DNA of 21,054 nucleotides, taken from a virus. The position numbers and the translations under genes are program-made. The stretch is from IMG/VR virus record IMGVR_UViG_3300042133_000008, positions 1-21,054 of that record; one strand, 5' to 3'. Positions 6,735 to 13,391 of the stretch are shown here, piece by piece. How positions within the stretch are numbered: the stretch's first letter is position 1; every line of letters begins with the position of its first letter. The notes beneath the pieces are model-generated. The model did not search any database and was not told the DNA's origin. It worked only from the letters and a program-made list of their open reading frames with translations.

Positions 6735-7678
6735 CTTACGACTCTCTGATCTCTCGGGACGCCAGCAACGATCCGCTGGTCCCGGAGCCGGTTTCGGCTC
6801 AGATCATCCAGGAGATGCCTGCCGCGTCCGCGCTGCTGCAGCGTGCCGCGCAGGTGCCGATGTCGACGAAGACGCAGCGGCAGCCCGTCCTCGACGTGAT
6901 GCCGATCGCCTACTTCGTGGGCGGTGACACCGGTCTGAAGCAGACGTCGGCGCAGGACTGGAAGAACGTCGACCTGATCGTGGAGGAGATCGCGTCGATC
7001 GTGCCGATCCCCGAGGCGTACCTCGACGACGCGCAGATGCCGATCTGGGACCAGGTGCGTCCGCGTCTCGTGGAGGCGATCGGTGCGAAGCTGGACGGTG
7101 CGGCACTGTTCGGCACCGACAAGCCGTCGACGTGGCCGACTGCCGTGTACCAGTCGGCGGTCGCGGCGGGCAACGTCACGATCTCCGGTACCGGCGACGA
7201 CTTCGCGCAGGACGTCGCCGTGGTCGCGGAGAAGGTCGCGCAGGACGGGTTCGCCGTGAACGGGTTCATGTCCCGGCCGGGCCTGACGTGGAAGCTGAAC
7301 GGCCTGCGTTCGGCGGACGGCATCCCGATCTACCAGCCGAACCTGCAGGGCACGCCGGGCGGCACCCTGTACGGCTACCCGATGTCGGAGCTCACCAACG
7401 GCGCCTGGGACACGTCGGAGGCGGAGCTGCTGATGGGTGACTGGCGCAAGGCGATCGTCGGCATGCGGCAGGACATCAGCTTCAAGCTGTTCACCGAGGG
7501 CGTCATCTCCGACGACGACGGCAAGGTCATCCTCAACCTGATGCAGCAGGACTCCGTCGCGATGCGCGTCGTGATGCGGGTGGCGTTCGCCACGGCCAAC
7601 CCGGCGACGCGTCTGAACAGCAACTCGGCGACCCGCTCGCCGTTCGGCGTGGTTCAGGCGACGACCGCCGCGTCCTGA
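6731..7678 (+). CDS. Major capsid protein (HK97 fold)
   Basis: A 315-residue protein, the expected shell subunit. It shows the layout of HK97-type capsid proteins of actinophages: an N-terminal arm (PLVPEPVSAQIIQEMPAAS), the E-loop region with QPVLDVMPIAYFV, the spine segment VEEIASIVPIPEAYLDD, the A-domain with KLDGAALFGTDKPSTW, and the C-terminal strands DSVAMRVVMRVAFATANP. The C-terminal tail (about 290-315) is rich in Ser and Thr. It follows the scaffold and has no fused protease. The GTG at 6731 is fixed by AAAGGAG five bases upstream. Its leader folds into a hairpin around the start, and another hairpin follows the stop, in keeping with special control of an abundant protein. It is a plausible acceptor for the downstream glycosyltransferases. 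Confidence 0.92.
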   Translation: MPYDSLISRDASNDPLVPEPVSAQIIQEMPAASALLQRAAQVPMSTKTQRQPVLDVMPIAYFVGGDTGLKQTSAQDWKNVDLIVEEIASIVPIPEAYLDDAQMPIWDQVRPRLVEAIGAKLDGAALFGTDKPSTWPTAVYQSAVAAGNVTISGTGDDFAQDVAVVAEKVAQDGFAVNGFMSRPGLTWKLNGLRSADGIPIYQPNLQGTPGGTLYGYPMSELTNGAWDTSEAELLMGDWRKAIVGMRQDISFKLFTEGVISDDDGKVILNLMQQDSVAMRVVMRVAFATANPATRLNSNSATRSPFGVVQATTAAS

Positions 7679-7684
7679 CCGAGT

Positions 7685-7719
7685 ACGGCCGGCGGCCTCC
7701 CCAGGGGGCTGTCGGCCGT
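7685..7719 (+). terminator. Hairpin after the major capsid gene
   Basis: ACGGCCG (7685-7691) pairs with CGGCCGT (7713-7719), and inside it GCCTCC can pair with GGGGGC, making a long stacked hairpin. It starts seven bases after the capsid stop and ends ten bases before the GGAG ribosome site of the glycosyltransferase gene. No T-tract follows. It is probably an attenuator or an mRNA 3' stabiliser that keeps capsid expression above that of downstream genes. Confidence 0.5.
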
Positions 7720-7738
7720 CGGTAGATCGGAGTTCCTG

Positions 7739-8752
7739 TTGCGGGTGCTGGCGATGCTGCACGCCTATCCTCCGGGCCACAATGCGGGTGCGGAGTGGGC
7801 GGCTCACAGCCTGCTGCGCGAGCTGGTGGTGCGCGGGTATGAGGTGGATGTTCTGCTGTCGGATCCTCGGTCGGCGGATGTCGGGTACGAGATCGATGGC
7901 GTGAGCGTGCACCCGTACCGGGGCAAGGCCGATCCGTCGCCGTGGATGCGCGGCGAGGGCCGTGCGCGGGTGATTGTGACGCATCTGGAGAACACGGCCC
8001 GCGCGTCGGTGCTGGGTGAGTTGAACCGGATCCCGGTGGTGCATCTGCTGCACAACACCTTCGAGAAGTCGAAGGCGTGGCTGGTGAAGGGCGCCCCGTC
8101 GCTGGTGGTGTACAACACGGCGTGGATGAAGGCGGATGCGGAGGCGTGGTGGCGGCGCAACCGCGGGGACCGTCCGATGCCGTGGGGCATCACTGTGCAC
8201 CCACCGGTTGCGGTCGCCGACTACCTGGCGTCGCCGGGGGATCGGGTCACGCTGGTCAACTTGACGGAGGAGAAGGGCGCGAAGGTCTTCTACGCGCTCG
8301 CCGAGCGTATGCCGCGCCGTAAGTTCCTTGGCGTGATCGGCGGTTACGGGGCTCAGATCGTGCGTGAGGATCTTCCGAACGTGGAGATCGTCCCGCACAC
8401 GCCGGGGGACCGCATGGCGAAGGACGTGTACGCGCGTACCCGGGTGCTCCTGGCGCCGTCGGTGTACGAGTCCTACGGGCGAGTCGCCGTCGAGGCGATG
8501 TGCTCCGGGATTCCCGTGGTCGCGCACCCGACCCCGGGCCTCATGGAATCCCTGGGGGAGGCCGGCGTTTTCGCCGACCGGGACGACTTGGACGCGTGGG
8601 AGGCCGCAGTGAAGCGCCTGTTCTCGCCGAAGGTGTACCCGCAGGCTTCGAAGGCTTCCGCAGCGCGTGCGGCGGAGCTCGATCCGGGTCCGGAGCTCGA
8701 TCTGTGGTGCCAAGCCGTGGAGGGGGTGGCTCGCCGTGGATCCCCTCGCTAG
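7739..8752 (+). CDS. GT4-like glycosyltransferase, copy 1
   Basis: A 337-residue GT-B fold enzyme of the family 4 type, which transfers a sugar from a nucleotide donor. The N-terminal domain begins with the strand RVLAMLHAYPP and the glycine-rich HNAGAEW (14-20); HLLHNTFEKS and VYNTAWM follow. The C-terminal donor domain contains TLVNLTEEKG (171-180), KFLGVIGGYG, and the diagnostic E-x7-E in YESYGRVAVEA (E244 and E252). It starts with TTG at 7739, supported by GGAG at 7729-7732 with a six-base spacer; the next start, GTG 7745, is too far from it. The end overlaps the connector gene by 17 bases. Phage-encoded glycosyltransferases of this kind are known to decorate capsid or tail proteins of mycobacteriophages. 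Its position right after the capsid gene suggests a virion target, but donor and acceptor cannot be read from the sequence. Confidence 0.87.
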   Translation: MRVLAMLHAYPPGHNAGAEWAAHSLLRELVVRGYEVDVLLSDPRSADVGYEIDGVSVHPYRGKADPSPWMRGEGRARVIVTHLENTARASVLGELNRIPVVHLLHNTFEKSKAWLVKGAPSLVVYNTAWMKADAEAWWRRNRGDRPMPWGITVHPPVAVADYLASPGDRVTLVNLTEEKGAKVFYALAERMPRRKFLGVIGGYGAQIVREDLPNVEIVPHTPGDRMAKDVYARTRVLLAPSVYESYGRVAVEAMCSGIPVVAHPTPGLMESLGEAGVFADRDDLDAWEAAVKRLFSPKVYPQASKASAARAAELDPGPELDLWCQAVEGVARRGSPR

Positions 8753-9365
8753 CCTCACCGACCTTTCGGATCGTCTTGGGCGTCCGCTCACTGTCGCCGA
8801 GGAAGCGCGGGCTTCGGCTCTGCTCGCCGACGCTTCGGCGAAGGTCCGTTCGTACACGAAGCAGAACTTCACCCGCACCGACGATGAGACCGTGGTGGTG
8901 CGGGCCCAGCAGGGGGAGATCCGGCTGCCGCAGCGCCCGGTCATCGACGTGACGGCCGTGGTGGCGATCGGCGCCGGCGGGGCCCCGGATGTGCCGGTGG
9001 TGGGCTGGCGGTGGGACGGCTTGGACATCATCCGTGTGGCGGCCGACACTTCCGTCATCAACTTGCCGGAGGACTGGTACGACGACGTTGAGGCGTATCC
9101 GGGCACCTACCGCGTCGTCTACAGCCACGGTGACGCCCAGGTGCCGGACATTGTGGTCGCCGTCGTCGCCCGGATGGCGCTGCGAACCTTGACCGCCCCG
9201 ACGATGGCGGGCGGGATCACGGGGGAGACGATCGGCCCGTACACGTACCGCACGGACGGCTCTGGTGTCGGCACGGCTGTGCTGATGACGGACGAGGATC
9301 GCCGGGAGCTTGCCGATGCCGGGTTCCGGCCGAAGGCGGGCATGTCGATGGTGAGGTACCGGTGA
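8736..9365 (+). CDS. Head-tail connector protein (gp6-like adaptor)
   Basis: A 209-residue protein in the position and style of the adaptor that docks under the portal. The N-terminal helical bundle (DLSDRLGRPLTVAEEARASALLADASAKVRSYT) is typical of gp6-like connectors. A beta-rich middle follows (VVVRAQQGEIRLPQRPVIDVTAVV, then WRWDGLDIIRV), and a helix, VPDIVVAVVARMALRTL, comes before the C-terminal tail. The start is GTG at 8736, with AGGGGG (8721-8726) nine bases upstream. It overlaps the first glycosyltransferase by 17 bases and the second by four (GTGA). It is sandwiched between the two enzymes. Confidence 0.8.
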   Translation: MDPLASLTDLSDRLGRPLTVAEEARASALLADASAKVRSYTKQNFTRTDDETVVVRAQQGEIRLPQRPVIDVTAVVAIGAGGAPDVPVVGWRWDGLDIIRVAADTSVINLPEDWYDDVEAYPGTYRVVYSHGDAQVPDIVVAVVARMALRTLTAPTMAGGITGETIGPYTYRTDGSGVGTAVLMTDEDRRELADAGFRPKAGMSMVRYR

Positions 9366-10378
9366 CGGGCGCGCTGAACGTGGTGGCCCGGGTGCACGCC
9401 TATCCGCCCGATCACAATGCGGGTGCGGAGTGGGCGCTGCATGAGATGCTGCGGGCTCTCGTCGGGCGGGGCCATGAGGTGTCGGTGTGGCTGTCGCGGC
9501 AGGCGGCGAGCCGCGAGCCGTACAGCGTGGATGGTGTGCGGGTCGTGCCGCATGCGGGCGGCGGCGATGCCCGGTTCGCTCGGGCCGTGGCCAGGGCGAG
9601 CGCGGTGGTCAGTCATCTGGAGAACGTGCCGGGCGCAGCCTGCTTGGCCCGCGGGTTCGGCAAGCCGCTGATCGTTGTATGCCACAACACGTTCGGCCTC
9701 ACGTGGCAGCCCATGCTGGAGGGGTCTTCGGCGCTGGCGGTGGTGAACTCGCAGTGGATGCTGGCGAAGGCCGAGGAAGTCTTCGACGGGCAGAGGTGTC
9801 GTCCGGATCGGATGCTGGTGGTGCGGCCTCCGGTGTGGCCGGAGGAGTACCGGGCGCCGCGCGGCGACTGCATCACGCTGGTGAACTGCACTGTGACCAA
9901 GGGTGTGCGGGTGCTGGCCGAACTCGCGGAGCGCATGCCGGAGCGGAAGTTCCTTGCGGTGAAGGGCGGCTACGGGGAGCAGGAGCCTCCGGTGCTGGAC
10001 AACGTGCTCGTGCTGGATCATCTGCCGGGGCGGGAGATGCGGGACGCGGTGTATGCGCGGACGCGTCTGCTGCTGATGCCGTCGGACTACGAGTCGTGGG
10101 GCCGGGTGGGTGTGGAGGCGATGTCCTCCGGCATCCCTGTCCTGGCGCACCCGACCGCAGGGCTCACCGAGTCTTTGGCGGGCGCGGGAATCTTCTGTGA
10201 TCGCGACGACGTGGATGCGTGGCAGGCCGAGATCGAGCGGCTCGATGACCGCGACGCGTACCAGGCGGCCTCACGGAAGGCGAGAGCCCGCTCGAAGGCC
10301 CTCGATCCGGCAGCCGATTTGGCGGCCTGGTGCGAGGCGGTCGAGGAGGTGGCTCGTGCACGAACTGCCGCACGGTGA
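9362..10378 (+). CDS. GT4-like glycosyltransferase, copy 2
   Basis: A 338-residue paralogue of the enzyme at 7739. Matching landmarks appear in the same order: ARVHAYPP, HNAGAEW (18-24), VVCHNTF, VVNSQWM, TLVNCTVTKG, KFLAVKGGYG, and E-x7-E in YESWGRVGVEA (E244, E252, the same numbering as the first copy). By eye, more than half the residues of the C-terminal half are shared, and a 24-base block is identical at DNA level (7778-7801 and 9413-9436). The N-terminal acceptor-side domain differs more, particularly after residue 45, so the two may act on different acceptors or add successive sugars. The GTG at 9362 overlaps the connector stop by four bases; the end overlaps the stopper gene by 23 bases. 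A tandem duplication around the connector gene, or two acquisitions, would explain the layout. Confidence 0.87.
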   Translation: MTGALNVVARVHAYPPDHNAGAEWALHEMLRALVGRGHEVSVWLSRQAASREPYSVDGVRVVPHAGGGDARFARAVARASAVVSHLENVPGAACLARGFGKPLIVVCHNTFGLTWQPMLEGSSALAVVNSQWMLAKAEEVFDGQRCRPDRMLVVRPPVWPEEYRAPRGDCITLVNCTVTKGVRVLAELAERMPERKFLAVKGGYGEQEPPVLDNVLVLDHLPGREMRDAVYARTRLLLMPSDYESWGRVGVEAMSSGIPVLAHPTAGLTESLAGAGIFCDRDDVDAWQAEIERLDDRDAYQAASRKARARSKALDPAADLAAWCEAVEEVARARTAAR

Positions 10379-10709
10379 CACGGTCACGATTCTGCGCCCC
10401 GGCTCGCCAAGCCGGGACGTCTACGGGAACGACGTGCCGGGCCCGCCGACGGAGATCCCCGTCCCAGGGTGTGCGGTGGCACCCCGGGACGGGACGGGCT
10501 CCGGCACGAACGAACTCACGGACGCCCGGGACACGGTCATCTCGGGCCTGATGCTGTACGCGCCCTACGGCACCGACATACGGGCCACCGACCAGATCCG
10601 CGTGGACGGGGACGTCTACACGGTGGAGGGCCGCGCGGGCAGCTTCCGGTCGCCGTTCACCGGGTCGACGGGACCGGTCGTGGTGGCGTTGGAGCGAGTG
10701 ACCGGCTAG
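10356..10709 (+). CDS. Head-tail stopper (head closure) protein
   Basis: A 117-residue, beta-rich protein. Sequence features are HGDTVTILRPGSPSRDVYGND at the start, GCAVAPRDG in the middle and DQIRVDGDVYTVEGRAG towards the end, the usual plan of small head-closure proteins of siphoviruses. The GTG at 10356 has the strong ribosome site GAGGAGGT (10343-10350) five bases upstream. It overlaps the second glycosyltransferase by 23 bases. Its TAG stop shares the tetranucleotide CTAG with the stop of the opposite-strand gene. Recognition is by composition, size and gene order rather than a unique motif. Confidence 0.7.
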   Translation: MHELPHGDTVTILRPGSPSRDVYGNDVPGPPTEIPVPGCAVAPRDGTGSGTNELTDARDTVISGLMLYAPYGTDIRATDQIRVDGDVYTVEGRAGSFRSPFTGSTGPVVVALERVTG

Positions 10710-11032
10710 TTACGGGCATGTTCGACGGCCGCCACGAGTTTCTGCGCGGCGTCGTTGCTGCTGCGGCGAATGGACAGGCTATGCGGGTCACTGAGTGGTG
10801 GGCGCCCGCCCTGCGCGAGTCCCGACTTCTCGCCTGCCGGAAGGCTGCCGGGCAGCACGAACTGCACGTAGCCGTGCATGAGGAGCGTGCCCGGCTTGAA
10901 GCGGGTTCCGGTGACGTCGGCGGCCCGGATCCGTACAGGCGCCGGCTTCGGTCCGACGGGTGTCTTGGTGATGGTCACCCACTCTCCGTCGAAGTGGATG
11001 CTGCCGAGCACTCCCTTGACCTGAATGTCCAT
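10706..11032 (-). CDS. DUF4429-like PH-fold protein on the opposite strand (candidate moron)
   Basis: A 108-residue protein and the only gene in the window on the minus strand. Its sequence fits the short DUF4429/bacterial PH-like domain found in actinobacterial SHOCT-type proteins: VKGVLGSIHFDGEWVTITK at the start, then RIRAADVTGTRFKPGTLLMHGYVQFVLPG (given here by positions 33-62), then HSLSIRRS and a C-terminal helix AAQKLVAAVEHAR. No SHOCT domain, signal peptide or membrane segment follows. Third codon positions on this strand are mostly G or C, as expected for a real gene here. The start is ATG with a weak GGGGGCGG upstream. Its stop overlaps that of the stopper gene in CTAG, and its start lies 35 bases from that of the gp10-like gene, so any promoter must lie within or just before that gene. 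Function is unknown. Independent expression, for example in lysogeny, is an inference. Confidence 0.78.
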   Translation of the reverse strand: MDIQVKGVLGSIHFDGEWVTITKTPVGPKPAPVRIRAADVTGTRFKPGTLLMHGYVQFVLPGSLPAGEKSGLAQGGRPPLSDPHSLSIRRSSNDAAQKLVAAVEHARN

Positions 11033-11067
11033 GTCCGCCCCCAGCGGCTTGAGTTGCAGGAGGGGCT

Positions 11068-11394
11068 ATGGCAGCACGGTTCAAGATGAAGCGCAAAGGT
11101 GTCGGCGAGATGCTGCGGATGCCTGGTATGCAGGCGGAGATGCTGCGCCGCGCCGAGGTCATCAAGGCGATTGCGGCTGCCACGTCGCCGGTGTACGAGA
11201 AGGGGCCGCACGTCGGGCACTACAAGGCGTCGTGGGAGACGGACAGCACCAGCCGAGGCGGCCGTCGGCGTGACCGGGCGGTGGGCTACGTGCGGAACAC
11301 GTCCAGGTACGCACGGTTCGTGGAGTACGGCACTGAACGGGTTGTGGCGCATCACGTCCTGCTTCGGGCTGCGCAGGCGGGCGGGGCGGACTGA
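11068..11394 (+). CDS. HK97 gp10-like neck protein
   Basis: A 108-residue protein. An N-terminal basic helix with LRMPGMQAEMLRRAEVIKAIAAA is followed by HVGHYKASWETDS, VGYVRNTSRYARFVEYGTERV, and a C-terminal helix HHVLLRAAQ. The pattern G-x-Y-K-x-S, then V-x-N-x-x-x-Y-A-x-x-V-E-Y-G-T is characteristic of gp10-like head-tail joining or tail-completion proteins. The ATG at 11068 has AGGAGGGG (11058-11065) just upstream. It resumes the structural operon after the reverse-strand insertion, and its stop overlaps the next ATG by one base. Confidence 0.78.
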   Translation: MAARFKMKRKGVGEMLRMPGMQAEMLRRAEVIKAIAAATSPVYEKGPHVGHYKASWETDSTSRGGRRRDRAVGYVRNTSRYARFVEYGTERVVAHHVLLRAAQAGGAD

Positions 11395-11774
11395 TGTGGC
11401 CCGACGCAGAAGCCGAACTGGCGGCGTGGCTCACGGCGGTGTTGGACGTGCGGCACGTCACGGACCTCCCCGCAGACCTCGCAGACGTTCTGCCGATCAA
11501 CCAGCTGCAGCGGGTTGGCGGCGACGATGACGGGATCCGCTTGGAACGGGCCCTCGTCACGGTGGACAGCTACGCCTCCGACCGTGCAGCGGCGTCCTTG
11601 CTGGCCAGGAGGACCCGCAATGCGCTGGTCGTGACCTTGAGGGGCGTACAGACCACGAATGCGGTGTTCGGCCGGGTGTCGACGATTTCGGCGCCCGCAT
11701 GGCGCGACTACGAGAATCCGGCGCTGCGACGCATGGGCGCTACCTACGAAATCTACTTCCACCCGGTCTCCTGA
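11394..11774 (+). CDS. Tail terminator protein
   Basis: A 126-residue protein in the standard place of the tail terminator, which caps the tail tube and joins it to the head. It starts with DAEAELAAWLTAVL, continues LPADLADVLPINQLQRVGG, and has a beta core with RLERALVTVDSYAS and ATYEIYFHPVS at its end, typical of actinophage terminators. It begins within the TGATG overlap with the preceding gene, indicating translational coupling. No ribosome site beyond that coupling is obvious. Confidence 0.72.
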   Translation: MWPDAEAELAAWLTAVLDVRHVTDLPADLADVLPINQLQRVGGDDDGIRLERALVTVDSYASDRAAASLLARRTRNALVVTLRGVQTTNAVFGRVSTISAPAWRDYENPALRRMGATYEIYFHPVS

Positions 11775-11784
11775 CCGGCCGAGG

Positions 11785-11823
11785 GCCCGCGCCGGACCTT
11801 CAAGTTCCCGCCCGTGCGCGGGC
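11785..11823 (+). promoter_or_regulatory. Hairpin in the leader of the tail tube gene
   Basis: GCCCGCGC (11785-11792) is the perfect inverse complement of GCGCGGGC (11816-11823), with a 23-base loop. It lies between the terminator gene and the tail tube ribosome site (TGGAGA, 11835-11840). With no T-tract, a processing or stabilising role at the 5' end of the tail tube message is as likely as termination. Confidence 0.4.
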
Positions 11824-11845
11824 TTCACCATGTCTGGAGACAACG

Positions 11846-12433
11846 ATGGTCAACATCACCCGCGCAGCGGACCTGCTGGAGGTCGGTGCGAATGGCGCCG
11901 GCTGGACGGCTCCGCTCGGTACGGCGTCGCCTGGCGATCCGGAGGTGCAGCCGCTGGCGCCGTGGGCGCCGTTGGGCGCGATCTCGGACGACGGTCTGGT
12001 GCAGGGTTTCGAGGAGGACACGCAGTCGTTCACGCCGTGGGGGTATACGGCGCCGATCCGCACCACGATCACGTCGTCGCTGCGGACGTTCGGGCTGACG
12101 GTGTGGGAGGTGGGCCGGACGACGGTGCAGTCGCTGCAGTACCGGCTCGATGTCGCGGATCTGGCGCCGGTGTCGGGTCTGACGTCGTTCGCGGAGACCG
12201 CGTCTCCGGTGCCGGACCGGCGCGCGTTCTGGTTCGTCGTCCTGGACGGCGACTCCTTCCAGCGCGGCTTCTACGTCCCGGAGGGTGAGATCACGGAGCG
12301 CTCGGACGTCACACACAAGCAGGACGAGATCGCCGGCTTCGAGTGGACGATCACGGCCTACCCGGACGCGTCCGGCAACACGGTCTACCACTTCGACCGG
12401 GTGCCGGAGACCGCGGCGTACACCGGGTCCTGA
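11846..12433 (+). CDS. Major tail protein (tail tube)
   Basis: A 195-residue tail tube subunit. Typical features are NITRAADLLEVGANGAGW at the start, the conserved LAPWAPLGAISDDGLVQGFEEDT region with FTPWGYTAPIRT (about 35-72), RTFGLTVWEVGR, and the late strands DRRAFWFVVLDGDSFQRGF and GFEWTITAYPD. Length fits actinophage tube proteins without an extra Ig-like domain. ATG at 11846 is fixed by TGGAGA five bases upstream and by the start of recognisable sequence. A hairpin precedes the gene and an intrinsic terminator follows it, consistent with an abundant product. Confidence 0.88.
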   Translation: MVNITRAADLLEVGANGAGWTAPLGTASPGDPEVQPLAPWAPLGAISDDGLVQGFEEDTQSFTPWGYTAPIRTTITSSLRTFGLTVWEVGRTTVQSLQYRLDVADLAPVSGLTSFAETASPVPDRRAFWFVVLDGDSFQRGFYVPEGEITERSDVTHKQDEIAGFEWTITAYPDASGNTVYHFDRVPETAAYTGS

Positions 12434-12436
12434 GCG

Positions 12437-12494
12437 GGTGGGCGGGTCGACATAGCCAGCCGGCGCGGGCCCGGCCCGCCCACCTTTCCCTTTT
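12437..12494 (+). terminator. Intrinsic terminator after the tail tube gene
   Basis: GGTGGGCGGG (12437-12446) pairs perfectly with CCCGCCCACC (12475-12484); the loop can form a second stem from GCCGG and CCGGC. The stem is followed directly by TTTCCCTTTT (12485-12494). This is the most complete terminator in the window. It lies three bases after the tail tube stop and would lower transcription into the chaperone and tape measure genes, unless antitermination operates. Confidence 0.72.
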
Positions 12495-12496
12495 CC

Positions 12497-12530
12497 AGCC
12501 CGCGCCGTATCGGTAAGGAGCCCGCGCCGT
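12497..12530 (+). repeat. Short direct repeat around the chaperone ribosome site
   Basis: AGCCCGCGCCGT occurs at 12497-12508 and again at 12519-12530, the second copy running from the end of the AAGGAG ribosome site into the GTG start. The shorter element CCCGCGCC also occurs in the tail tube leader hairpin (11786-11793). No function is evident. Confidence 0.45.
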
Positions 12531-12960
12531 GGCCAACACGCGTACCAGTAGCACGAGCAGGAAGCCGCGGACCGCGGCACGAGCAGCGTCCCGTCCGTCG
12601 GCGGCCCGCGATGTCGTGGAACCGGAGGACTTCGACGACGAGCCGGACGTGTCGGAGGCGGAGGCCCAGGAGATCGAGGCCGTCAGCAAGCATGTGACGG
12701 GTCTGCTGTGTGGTGAGGATGTCCGCATCATTCCGCCGGGGGCGTGGCGGCAGTCGTGGCAGCGGCTGCTGAACCAGGGGCAGATCGACGCGTTCGCGAA
12801 GATCGTGCTCCACCCGGACGACTACGAGCTGTACGACGAACTCGATCCGACGAACGACGAGTTCGGTGAACTCATCAACGATGCTGCCCAGCGGGCCGGT
12901 GAGAGCCTGGGGAAATCCAGTGGACCCGCTCCGTCGTCGAGGCGCACGCGGAGGCGGTAG
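12529..12960 (+). CDS. Tail assembly chaperone, short form (gpG-like)
   Basis: A 143-residue protein, the unshifted product of the tail chaperone pair. It has a basic N-terminus (1-28), an acidic stretch (DVVEPEDFDDEPDVSEAEAQEIEAV), and the recognisable core VRIIPPGAWRQSWQRLLNQGQIDAFAKIVLHPDDY. It binds the tape measure during tail assembly and is absent from mature virions in known phages. The GTG at 12529 has AAGGAG (12515-12520) eight bases upstream. The final residues after the slippery site are Ser/Arg-rich, as is typical when only the shifted frame is under strong selection. Confidence 0.85.
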   Translation: MANTRTSSTSRKPRTAARAASRPSAARDVVEPEDFDDEPDVSEAEAQEIEAVSKHVTGLLCGEDVRIIPPGAWRQSWQRLLNQGQIDAFAKIVLHPDDYELYDELDPTNDEFGELINDAAQRAGESLGKSSGPAPSSRRTRRR

Positions 12961-13370
12961 AAGCCGACCTGCTGCGCTACTACCCGGGTGTGGATCTCCT
13001 CGATGTGTACCGGGGTGCGATGTCGTGGCGCAGGCTGCGGGTGCTGATCCAGCATCTGCCGCCGGAGTCGGCGACGTTGACGGCGATGCGGAACGCGATG
13101 CCGCCGGAGGAGATCGCCGCGCAGGCCGAGACGGGCGAGCCGGAGAGGGCCCGCTGGTCGCAGCTGGAGCAGCTGCAGGCGTCGACTCTGGACGCGGTGC
13201 GCCGTGTGGAGTGGGTGCTGTGGAGCGTGAACATCGAGAAGAAGTCGGAGCGCCCGGATCCTCCGGAGCCGACTCGCAGGCCTGGTGCGGCACCGCGTAA
13301 GGCGAAGCCGAAGCTGACCGAGAAGTCCGCCGACAGGCTGTTCCATCTGTTGAACGGGGGCGCCGCGTAG
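12529..13370 (+). CDS. Tail assembly chaperone, frameshifted long form (gpG-T-like)
   Basis: The long product is read by a -1 shift at GGGGAAA (12909-12915): codons 12529-12915, then 12915-13370, about 280 residues. The shifted part is open from 12903 to the TAG at 13368-13370 and begins IQWTRSVVEAHAEAVEADLL, then YYPGVDLLDVYRGAMSWRRL, the hallmark of actinophage long chaperones, followed by IQHLPPESATLTAMRNAM. The C-terminus is Pro/Lys-rich. The shifted frame has an internal ATG at 13020 but no ribosome site, and meaningful sequence extends upstream of it to the slip site, so separate initiation is unlikely. The ratio of the two forms controls tail assembly in related phages. Confidence 0.83.
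12909..12915 (+). promoter_or_regulatory. Slippery site GGGGAAA for -1 frameshifting
   Basis: Read in the chaperone frame as G-GGG-AAA. GGGGAAA is a slippery sequence known from actinobacteriophage tail chaperone genes. It lies within the short interval (12903-12960) where both frames are open. I could not confirm a downstream pseudoknot by eye. Confidence 0.8.
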
Positions 13371-13376
13371 GGCGCC

Positions 13377-13390
13377 GGGAGGAGGCTCCC
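13377..13390 (+). promoter_or_regulatory. Tape measure ribosome site within a small hairpin
   Basis: GGGAG (13377-13381) and CTCCC (13386-13390) can pair around the loop GAGG, so the Shine-Dalgarno GGGAGGAGG is partly buried just before the GTG at 13392. The stem is short, so any effect on translation is uncertain. Confidence 0.35.
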
Positions 13391-13391
13391 G

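Noticed and set aside
6668-9106. An 812-codon minus-strand open frame opposite capsid and glycosyltransferase 1
   Set aside because: Arg/His-rich low-complexity translation with no family resemblance; it crosses several well supported forward genes and their hairpins.
10469-11089. A forward 206-codon frame covering the region of the reverse-strand gene
   Set aside because: It starts inside the stopper gene without a ribosome site and has shadow-like composition, while the minus-strand frame matches a known family and has better third-position GC.
12990-13370. Second chaperone as a separately started gene
   Set aside because: The candidate ATG has no ribosome site and conserved sequence continues upstream to the slippery site, so the frameshift product explains it better.
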